From: a virus
DNA: 21,416 nt
Reading direction: 5' to 3' (one strand)
Virus record (IMG/VR): IMGVR_UViG_3300025122_000194
Location: 1 to 21,416 of that record
The position numbers and the translations under genes were made by a program. The notes under the pieces were generated by a model. It saw only the letters and a list, made by a program, of their open reading frames with translations, did not search any database and was not told where the DNA came from. Shown one piece after another: positions 15,301-21,416 of the stretch (position 1 is the first letter of the stretch; each line of letters begins with the position of its first letter).

Positions 15301-17673
15301 TTATGCTAGTCTAAGCCCAATTGCATCTTCCAACAGCTCTGTAGAAATTTCACCAAGCAATCTTTTCACTCCCTTATAATCTATAACGAGTTGGACAGGT
15401 TGTTGTGATTGGGTTTGAGTTCTTGTGGGAGTTAAAGCAGTCGTCTCTCGTTTTGCTGTATCATGTTTCGCGCCGGCACCGAAATCAGGGCCCGACATAA
15501 CGGCAGTTCGGCGCTCATGGAATGATAATTGGTCCTGTGCCACTTTCTCCATACGAGGAATTACTTTGACTTTAACTCCTTTTGCGACACCTTTAGAAAG
15601 CAGATCAGGTATAGCTTCACCTGATTTTTCTAAACCTACCAATGGCCCAAATTTTACAGGAGAGCTTGGAAGCATATCCGCGATATCTTGAAAAGTGTCT
15701 GCAACAGCGTCGATGACGTTATCGAAGGAGAGGTACCCTATAAAGGTGTCCCACCCTTCTTTAACCCAGGCCCATCCGGCGGTGAAGGATGCCTTAATTT
15801 CATCCCAGAAATACCATATTGCTGCTCCGGCAAGAACAACAACCGCAATTAATCCCCAAACAGGAGCAGATATACCGGCGAGAAAAGCCATGGCGGAGCT
15901 GGCGAAGAGTTTCAGTTTGATCAGGGCCCCGATCGCTGCATTGCCGGCGAAGACCGCGGCGTATTTCAATAAATTCCAGGCCTTGGTGAGTAACTTCAGG
16001 GCGCCCGAGGCTAATTTCGCGCCGAAGGCGGCGGATTTACCTGCGGTGCCGGCCGCGGCGCCGAATATTCTAGCTTTTATCGTCATGGCGATGTACCATC
16101 CAATAATCTTAAGCGCCACGCCGGCAAAAATTATTCCAAAGAAAGTCTGCTTTTTCTCCAACTCACTCAGACCCTTGACCCAGTTAGAGAAACTTTCAAC
16201 AAGATCGACTACCATCTCCAAAGCAGGGCCAAATGCAATGACAAGGCCGTTCATGGCATGTTGAAATTTTTCCGTAATCTTTGTGGCTTTCAGGGCAGTT
16301 TCCTCAAATTTCTTTTGTTGTTCAGCTGCAGCTTTAGCCTTTGCCTCTGCTTTTTCATATTCTTCTGTTGATGTGCCAAATAATCTATTAGCTTCTTCCA
16401 AATCTTTGACGCCGGCGGCGGTCATAACTGCCATTTTTTCAAACTTGCTCATACTAGACCATTGTTTTCCAGACATTGTGATAGAATTACGCATAGCTTC
16501 AATTCTTTTTTCTTCTGACATATATACCATTTCAATACTGTTCAAATATGGGCCGCCCAATATACCATTTAATCCCGCAACAGCTTTAGCTGATCCTTCA
16601 AATGTATCAAATTGGCCAACAATGCCAAGTAAACTATCCATTGAGACACCGGTCGCATATGCTTGTGATTGAAGGCCAATAAACACCTTTTCCATCTTGG
16701 GGCCATTATATGCTAATTTCTTTGAGGCCGCGACGAATGATTTCGAAAAATCTTCCATAGACATGTCTAGAGACTCTGCTATGCTGCCAAATTTGGCCAA
16801 ACTTTTTGTCGCAGAAGGGACGTCGCGACCCAAAACCTTAGTTAAAACATCAAAAGCTTTGACAGATGTTTCACCTGAAACGCCGGCCTGCTGTAAGACA
16901 CCTACAGTTACTACCATCGATTCTTGCATATCTTTATTAGCGTGTTTGAATGCAGTGGAATTCTTGCGAAGATCCTGCGCGGCCTTGCCAGCTAATTCAA
17001 AATTAAGGCCCATGTGTTGTAATTTTTCTGATGCTCCCACCATAACAGCGCCCATTTCTTCACTGGCTTGTGTATTTTTATAAAATTCTGAGCGCATCTC
17101 ATCCGCTTTTGTGACCACGTTTTCAAATCGTTTAATCATTCCTCCTGCGAGAGTATCACCAAATTGACTAAACCTGGAGGCGGCTCTCTGGATCATTACC
17201 ATCTTTGCGGCCGCCGAACCGATCTGCTTCTCGAGTTTCTTAAAGTTATCCCTGGCCTTGAGAATAGCGAACCCAGCATTGATCCAACCTCCTGTCATGG
17301 TTGAGCTGAGTTTTGCACTCATTTTCATGGTGTTAGACATCATGCCAGTATATGATTTAAAATCTGAGGCATATTCTGCCATGAGGTCAGCTTCTCTCTC
17401 GAGAAGCTTTATTTTATTTATTCGGAGTTTGTTTTCTTTTGAGAAAGTCTCCAGCGCTTCTCTCCCGGAATCGAGCTGAAGATCAATTATATTCTGTAGT
17501 ATTTGTTTTTCTTGTTCGTACTGTTCAAGCTTCATAGCGCCTGATTTGTGTGCGCGTTCTAAGGCAGAGTTTTTTTTCTCCACGGCTTCGGCGCCGCGAA
17601 GTACAGTTTCGGCCATGGCCCTTTCTAGTTCAAGTCTTTCTAAGGTTTTATTAATATCTTCGTCAGTGGCCAT
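15301..17673 (-). CDS. Tail tape measure protein
   Basis: The 790-residue product has the typical tape measure build. An N-terminal charged coiled coil (1-105) is followed by long alanine/lysine-rich helices (110-500). Hydrophobic segments are at about 511-532, 571-590 and 595-622, and a polar C-terminal domain follows (about 640-790). The hydrophobic helices fit the family's role of entering the host membrane when the tail ejects. At about 1.5 angstrom per residue the length predicts a tail near 120 nm, longer than that of T4. An AGGGGA ribosome site lies nine bases before the ATG, and a 6-bp inverted repeat (17690-17709) lies upstream. The gene follows the chaperone-like ORF, the standard order. 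The composition is more GC-rich in 15780-16080, where the alanine-rich membrane region is encoded. Confidence 0.9.
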   Translation of the reverse strand: MATDEDINKTLERLELERAMAETVLRGAEAVEKKNSALERAHKSGAMKLEQYEQEKQILQNIIDLQLDSGREALETFSKENKLRINKIKLLEREADLMAEYASDFKSYTGMMSNTMKMSAKLSSTMTGGWINAGFAILKARDNFKKLEKQIGSAAAKMVMIQRAASRFSQFGDTLAGGMIKRFENVVTKADEMRSEFYKNTQASEEMGAVMVGASEKLQHMGLNFELAGKAAQDLRKNSTAFKHANKDMQESMVVTVGVLQQAGVSGETSVKAFDVLTKVLGRDVPSATKSLAKFGSIAESLDMSMEDFSKSFVAASKKLAYNGPKMEKVFIGLQSQAYATGVSMDSLLGIVGQFDTFEGSAKAVAGLNGILGGPYLNSIEMVYMSEEKRIEAMRNSITMSGKQWSSMSKFEKMAVMTAAGVKDLEEANRLFGTSTEEYEKAEAKAKAAAEQQKKFEETALKATKITEKFQHAMNGLVIAFGPALEMVVDLVESFSNWVKGLSELEKKQTFFGIIFAGVALKIIGWYIAMTIKARIFGAAAGTAGKSAAFGAKLASGALKLLTKAWNLLKYAAVFAGNAAIGALIKLKLFASSAMAFLAGISAPVWGLIAVVVLAGAAIWYFWDEIKASFTAGWAWVKEGWDTFIGYLSFDNVIDAVADTFQDIADMLPSSPVKFGPLVGLEKSGEAIPDLLSKGVAKGVKVKVIPRMEKVAQDQLSFHERRTAVMSGPDFGAGAKHDTAKRETTALTPTRTQTQSQQPVQLVIDYKGVKRLLGEISTELLEDAIGLRLA

Positions 17674-17689
17674 TAGAAATTTCCCCTAT

Positions 17690-17709
17690 AAAGGTCATAC
17701 TAAACCTTT
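17690..17709 (-). other. 6-bp inverted repeat in the tape measure leader
   Basis: AAAGGT and ACCTTT flank an 8-base spacer in the 76-base gap before the tape measure gene. In RNA the hairpin would end eight bases before the AGGGGA ribosome site. It may be a translation-control or processing stem; no U tract follows. The stem is short, so chance is possible. Confidence 0.3.
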
Positions 17710-17749
17710 CCACAATAAATAGTCTTACGAAAGTAAAATTATTGATCAA

Positions 17750-17962
17750 TTAACGACCAGATCTAGACTTTTCTGCTTGCTGTTGTTCGTTCTCAAGCTG
17801 GGTAATTAACCTTTTAATAAACCAATTTCGAATTTTAACTGGTAAATTATAGGCCTCGATGAAACTCCAGCCACCATGATATTTTAAAAAGAAAAACGTT
17901 TCATATACATGCTCTATATAATCATCACTTAGGCCAAAAAAACTGTACCGTAAAGGGTACAT
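17750..17962 (-). CDS. Small tail-assembly-chaperone-like protein (second ORF of a pair)
   Basis: The frame encodes 70 residues from ATG 17962 (MYPLRYSFFGLSDDYIEHVY onward) and ends in a charged tail (ENEQQQAEKSRSGR). It is helical and aromatic-rich, with a conserved-looking NLPVKIRNWFIKRL segment. GGAGG lies three bases before the ATG; an in-frame GTG at 17983 would add seven residues. It overlaps the end of the gp26-like gene by 38 bases in another frame and sits immediately before the tape measure. That is the place of the second tail assembly chaperone ORF (T4 has gene 51 next to gene 26). A T7 run in the overlap could allow it to be made as a fusion with the upstream protein. The function is inferred from position. 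Confidence 0.65.
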   Translation of the reverse strand: MYPLRYSFFGLSDDYIEHVYETFFFLKYHGGWSFIEAYNLPVKIRNWFIKRLITQLENEQQQAEKSRSGR

Positions 17963-18782
17963 CAACCTCCGTGGTATTGCCACATTCTAAGCATGAAAAA
18001 TACTCTTGCATTTCAATATTTGGTGTGATGTTTGTGTATATGTTTCTTAAGTACCTTGAATCATAAGCCGGCATATTATCGATGAAAGAAGAAACAGCTT
18101 TTTCTTGATCGTTGCCATTTACTGACACAATAAAAGATTTAAACTGATCGGTTAACACGGCTTCTAATAATTTATGTTTTTTTCGTTGTTCGCTTTTGAC
18201 CATTAAGTGTCTCTCATCTCTTCCGTTTAATAATCGAACCTCAACGTTAACTTTAGATTTTGGTAACGTAATAATAAATGTGTTATTGCCCGTTTTATCG
18301 ATATTGAACTCTGTTAATATATTATCATCCACATAATTTGTTCTCAACTCAGATAAATTAACTGTATGTGGATTAGATACATTACAAACTGGGCATGTAA
18401 TATTGATATCATATTCTTCTCCATATCCAGTAATTCTGGCTGCTACAATTAGAGCATTCTTATCGCCAACAAGAAGTTCATCAATTCTAATACTTTTATC
18501 AACAATTATATTCTGTAATAATCGTTCAATCGCAATACCTTTTTTCAAAAGAGTTTGCGAAGTTAAAATATCTTCATCTTTTGCCGTCATATAACGTATT
18601 TCTACTGATTCGGCGTCATTCAAAGGATGTCCTTCCGGATAAAATTTACCTTTAGATGGTAAGTCCACAAATTCAGTGGGGGTAACAAAGGAAAAGCTAT
18701 CGCTTTCACTTAGTTTCTCAATAGGAGCGTCCGCATCCGGATTTTTAATTCCCAGACGTTCCTCATTATTTCTAGCTGACAT
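17925..18782 (-). CDS. T4 gp26-like baseplate/tail assembly protein with zinc site
   Basis: The 285-residue product matches the T4_baseplate (gp26) pattern. The segment FVDLPSKGKFYPEGHPL (38-54) is followed by VEIRYMTAKDEDILTSQTLLKKG (60-82), a strong family signature, and IERLLQNIIVD. Two CxxC pairs (C130/C133 and C264/C267) probably bind one zinc ion. In T4 this protein belongs to the baseplate hub. In many phages proteins at this position, between tube and tape measure, act as tail assembly chaperones. A GAGGT ribosome site precedes the ATG. The last codons run through a T7 stretch (17942-17936) nine bases before the TGA, in the overlap with the next frame. Confidence 0.85.
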   Translation of the reverse strand: MSARNNEERLGIKNPDADAPIEKLSESDSFSFVTPTEFVDLPSKGKFYPEGHPLNDAESVEIRYMTAKDEDILTSQTLLKKGIAIERLLQNIIVDKSIRIDELLVGDKNALIVAARITGYGEEYDINITCPVCNVSNPHTVNLSELRTNYVDDNILTEFNIDKTGNNTFIITLPKSKVNVEVRLLNGRDERHLMVKSEQRKKHKLLEAVLTDQFKSFIVSVNGNDQEKAVSSFIDNMPAYDSRYLRNIYTNITPNIEMQEYFSCLECGNTTEVDVPFTVQFFWPK

Positions 18783-18794
18783 TATTTACCTCAT

Positions 18795-19304
18795 TTAAAG
18801 TGTTGCGTAGTCATATTGAATTGTCATGGTGACTTCTACCATATCGTCACTAGTATAATCTAAGTCTCCAAACTTAACTGACGTAATCCATGGATTCCAC
18901 AGCTTGAAAGTTTCGATGGGGTCATTATCAGGACCTAATTGTTCCAACTTAATTTGACCGTTTAAAACTTTCGTAGCTTTAAATTTGGATGTCGTAAAAG
19001 CAGCGCCGCCTTCAGTAACATCTGGAGTTTCGTAACCGCTTCTTTGCAAAGCTTTCATAAGATTCTTGGAAACGTTAGGATCAACTGGATCAACTAAAGT
19101 TATATCAATTGGATCCCAAGTGACATTACCAGGATAGTAAAATTTATGACCAAAAAATTGGTGCTCTGCAGGATTAATTGTAAATCCAGGTTTCTTAACC
19201 GTCTTAATAACAAAAACGGGAATATCCGTATTTCCCAAGTACAGAAGCCATCTATGTTTTCTTTTTGGTTCTAGCGCGCTATTTGCCCAAAATTTTTCTG
19301 CCAT
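18795..19304 (-). CDS. Tail tube protein (gp19-like)
   Basis: The 169-residue product reads as a T4 gp19-type tube subunit. KHRWLLYLGNTDIPVFVIKTVKKP is followed by FYYPGNVTWDPIDITLVDPVDP, a helical insert (NLMKALQRSGY), and a closing VKFGDLDYTSDDMVEVTMTIQYDYA. This final stretch is typical of tube proteins that form stacked hexameric rings. Its length equals that usual for the family (about 160-170). It follows the sheath gene after a 63-base AT-rich gap and has a GAGGAG ribosome site about 11 bases before the ATG. High expression is expected. Confidence 0.93.
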   Translation of the reverse strand: MAEKFWANSALEPKRKHRWLLYLGNTDIPVFVIKTVKKPGFTINPAEHQFFGHKFYYPGNVTWDPIDITLVDPVDPNVSKNLMKALQRSGYETPDVTEGGAAFTTSKFKATKVLNGQIKLEQLGPDNDPIETFKLWNPWITSVKFGDLDYTSDDMVEVTMTIQYDYATL

Positions 19305-19367
19305 TTGTTTACTTTCTCCTCAGTATATTATTAAATAGTAAATAATTTAAAATTTGTTTCTTTTTTA
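19305..19367 (-). other. AT-rich spacer between sheath and tube genes
   Basis: This 63-base gap holds the tube gene's GAGGAG ribosome site. Otherwise it has only A/T runs (such as AAATTATTTACTATTTAAT). I see no convincing hairpin with U tract and no clean promoter. A late promoter of T4 type (TATAAATA) is not present exactly. Confidence 0.4.
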
Positions 19368-21416
19368 TTAATCAGCGAAGGACGCTCCACTATCAGTTAT
19401 GACAAAATCAAGAGCAATAAATTCAATCGCTCTAGCCGGCTTCAGGAAAACTTTGGCATACATGATATTTCTATCAATCATTTCGGGAGTTGTAGTCGTT
19501 TCATCAAGTACAACCTTGAAGTCCATCAACCCAAATCCAGCTTTAATATCGTTAAGGAAAGTTTCAACTTGAGAGCTGAAAGCATTCCAAGTGGAACGAA
19601 CATTCTGTTCAAACAACGTTGTTGCTGCGATTCTTGATACTTCCTTTTTCGTAAAGATGAGTAGTCTACGAACATTAATTCTATCAAGAGCAGAAGGCGT
19701 TACTTGAAGTGTCTTTTGTCCAAAAACCACAATTCCTTCAGCTGGGAATGACGCGATTGGATTGACATTAGCTGCGTAAAGTCTATCTCTGTCTTGTGAA
19801 GTAAGATGCTGGCGGACGCCTACAACGTTAAGTCCAGAAGAACCCATCGTCAGTCCACCTCTCGTGAAACCAGCTGGAGCGAACCAAAGCGCTCTTTGTG
19901 TTTCACTGAAAGACATCGTGCCCAAGGCAACAACAGACGGCGGCATCCAAACGATAGCGTTGGTGAATGAATCTCTAACCTGTACCCACGGATAGTAAGC
20001 ACATCCGTAGCTGCTATTGATATTTCTGTTTCTCAAAGAATTTACAGCCGACTCGACAGAACCACGTCTAGCTGATTCAGACGAAAGATTTTCAGTACTT
20101 GGTACATAATCATTTTCCAGGTCGATAATTGCTAGAGCGTCGCCTCGATCCTCACATGTGTGAATCAAATGTTCAGTAAGAGCTGTGTTTGTCAAGCCGG
20201 GCATCGTAGCCAGATTATACTCAACTACTTCAGCGTCATGAAGGGCATCAATTGCTCTATGAACCGAATGATAAGCATAGTTGTTATCTTCTGTTCCAGC
20301 AAGGCCAGAATTTCTGAACGGTTCCTTCTCCGTAATATCAACACCATCAAATCCATGAGCGAAGAATGTCGTAAACTTATTAAGTCTCTGAGTTTCCAGA
20401 AGAGTATTAAGATCGTTTACGGCGGTAATCGAAGTCCCAGCTCGGCGGCTACCAGATAGGTAATGTGCGCCATGGCCGGTGTCGCTTCCACTCAAATCTT
20501 CAAGAGTGAAGATCCACGCATCTTCAGTATAAGTTGAATCTTCTGAAGAAGGTCCAACACCCGTAGAAAATGCTCCTAAAGCTTCTGGAAGGGCGCGAAG
20601 AGGTTCACGAACACTAGGATCAAACTTTGTGGTGCCACTTTGATATGTAGTCGGACCCCAATAAGCCCTTCTTGGTGAAGTCAATTTTCCCTGAAGGCCG
20701 GACTCTCTAAAAGCAACAGTTGGCCAATAGAAGGAAGCTGTGAAGTTTGCTCCGCCGCCGGTGGAGGCGCCGGCGGTGCCAGTTACATGAGCCATATACC
20801 AGCCACCGTCTCCGGGAGATAACAGTATGTCATCTTCACCACCCTTTAAGAAAGCATTTGCCCCTACAGAGGCGATGTTAGAGGTGCCTGCATCCGTGTG
20901 GCTCGTCTCGGCTATTCCGATATGTCCTGCGGCAGCCACCACGCCCGTTTTGTTGCTCCCCTTGAGGCTCTTAACTGATTTCGGTCTTTTATGACCATAA
21001 ACGCCAACAGGAATATATCTTGGATCTGTTACGCCGGCGTCTACGTCCTCATTCATTTCAACATACATAAATCTTGAAATATTTGTATATTTTCCAAACT
21101 CTTTATAAGCTTTAATGTCCTCGTCCCAAGTTCTAAATTTGTCTCCAATCTTCCTTGCGACATAATTTGTTGAATTTGGGTTCATAGTGCAATTTGAGAA
21201 TACTTCAACGAACTTAGGCGCATTATCAGTATCATTCATTTTACGAAGAACAACAGTAAACGATCCGTAGGGATCGCTATCATTGGTAGACGGTATGACA
21301 TCTTGAATTGAAACTTTAAGATTATTCTGTGCCCATTCGCCGCCGTCTAGAGTTCTGAGTCTGAACAATTTTTGCATGTTCTCAGGACTATAAGCGCCGG
21401 CGTTGCCAAGATCTTG
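19368..21416 (-). CDS. Tail sheath protein (gp18-like), 5' end outside the window
   Basis: The visible 682 residues include the sheath core. NAGAYSPENMQKLFRLRTLD and GGEWAQNNLKVSIQDV lie near the N-terminus, and a middle protruding region carries glycine/serine-rich loops (GTAGASTGGGANF). The conserved C-terminal domain has INVRRLLIFTKKEVSRIAA, FEQNVRSTWNAFSSQVETFL, FKVVLDETTTTPEMIDRN and FLKPARAIEFIALDFVITD. The frame stays open through the right edge (13 codons before the ATG at 21377), so that internal methionine is not the start. Sheath subunits contract around the tube during infection. The size is within the range of gp18-like proteins (about 650-750). The stop is TAA at 19370..19368. 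Confidence 0.94.
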   Translation of the reverse strand, partial: QDLGNAGAYSPENMQKLFRLRTLDGGEWAQNNLKVSIQDVIPSTNDSDPYGSFTVVLRKMNDTDNAPKFVEVFSNCTMNPNSTNYVARKIGDKFRTWDEDIKAYKEFGKYTNISRFMYVEMNEDVDAGVTDPRYIPVGVYGHKRPKSVKSLKGSNKTGVVAAAGHIGIAETSHTDAGTSNIASVGANAFLKGGEDDILLSPGDGGWYMAHVTGTAGASTGGGANFTASFYWPTVAFRESGLQGKLTSPRRAYWGPTTYQSGTTKFDPSVREPLRALPEALGAFSTGVGPSSEDSTYTEDAWIFTLEDLSGSDTGHGAHYLSGSRRAGTSITAVNDLNTLLETQRLNKFTTFFAHGFDGVDITEKEPFRNSGLAGTEDNNYAYHSVHRAIDALHDAEVVEYNLATMPGLTNTALTEHLIHTCEDRGDALAIIDLENDYVPSTENLSSESARRGSVESAVNSLRNRNINSSYGCAYYPWVQVRDSFTNAIVWMPPSVVALGTMSFSETQRALWFAPAGFTRGGLTMGSSGLNVVGVRQHLTSQDRDRLYAANVNPIASFPAEGIVVFGQKTLQVTPSALDRINVRRLLIFTKKEVSRIAATTLFEQNVRSTWNAFSSQVETFLNDIKAGFGLMDFKVVLDETTTTPEMIDRNIMYAKVFLKPARAIEFIALDFVITDSGASFAD

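Noticed and set aside
15695-16264. Long open frame on the plus strand (189 codons) across the tape measure
   Set aside because: It lies wholly inside the tape measure gene, in its GC-rich alanine-rich part, where antisense stops are rare. The product has no recognisable domain.
17663-17698. 11-codon frame (MTFIGEISNGH) overlapping the tape measure start
   Set aside because: Too short, no separate ribosome site, and it runs across the tape measure ATG; probably chance.
1-21416. CRISPR array, insertion sequence or attachment site
   Set aside because: No regularly spaced repeats, transposase or integrase genes, or long terminal inverted repeats were seen. The only tandem repeat is the coding 15-base repeat at 6131-6175.

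Overview
The window is a stretch of a tailed, contractile-tail (myovirus-type) bacteriophage genome. Every convincing gene lies on the minus strand, packed with short gaps and stop/start overlaps (ATGA, TAATG, TTGA). Base composition is AT-rich with good Shine-Dalgarno sites. The host cannot be named from the sequence, though promoter and ribosome-site style fit a Gram-negative-type bacterial host. Read in the direction of transcription (from high to low coordinates), the window opens with virion tail genes and ends with DNA replication, recombination and modification genes.

Tail and baseplate block (21416 down to 9185): tail sheath (gp18-like, 5' end outside the window), tail tube (gp19-like), a gp26-like protein with a four-cysteine zinc site, a small tail-assembly-chaperone-like ORF overlapping its end, the tape measure, a tube-initiator-like protein (gp48/gp54-like), a LysM-like baseplate protein (gp53-like), a 1127-residue protein with a hub-like region, and a 521-residue protein of unknown function. 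The order sheath, tube, chaperone pair, tape measure, initiator, LysM protein, hub is the usual order of contractile-tail assembly genes.

Replication and recombination block (9172 down to 2967): a short family A DNA polymerase without a proofreading domain, and a protein that appears to be a divergent member of the tubulin/FtsZ superfamily, coupled to it by a TAATG overlap. A strong sigma70-type promoter with a leader hairpin follows. It drives a gp32-like single-stranded DNA-binding protein, a SlyD-like FKBP prolyl isomerase with a repetitive lysine tail, a RecA/UvsX-type recombinase, a dCMP-deaminase-like enzyme, a small unknown protein and a 5'-3' exonuclease/flap endonuclease.

Modification block (2967 to 308): a putative PD-(D/E)XK nuclease, a ParB-like-domain protein and an N6-adenine-type DNA methyltransferase, joined as a tight three-gene cassette that resembles a restriction-modification unit. 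After it come a 57-codon ORF, a tRNA-Ile(UAU) with an encoded CCA end, and the start of a further possible gene.

The points most worth a second look are the tubulin/FtsZ-like protein coupled to the polymerase, the nuclease/ParB/methylase cassette, the possible programmed frameshift at a T7 run before the tape measure, the promoter plus hairpin ahead of the gp32-like gene, and a marked excess of the palindrome GCCGGC in an AT-rich sequence.
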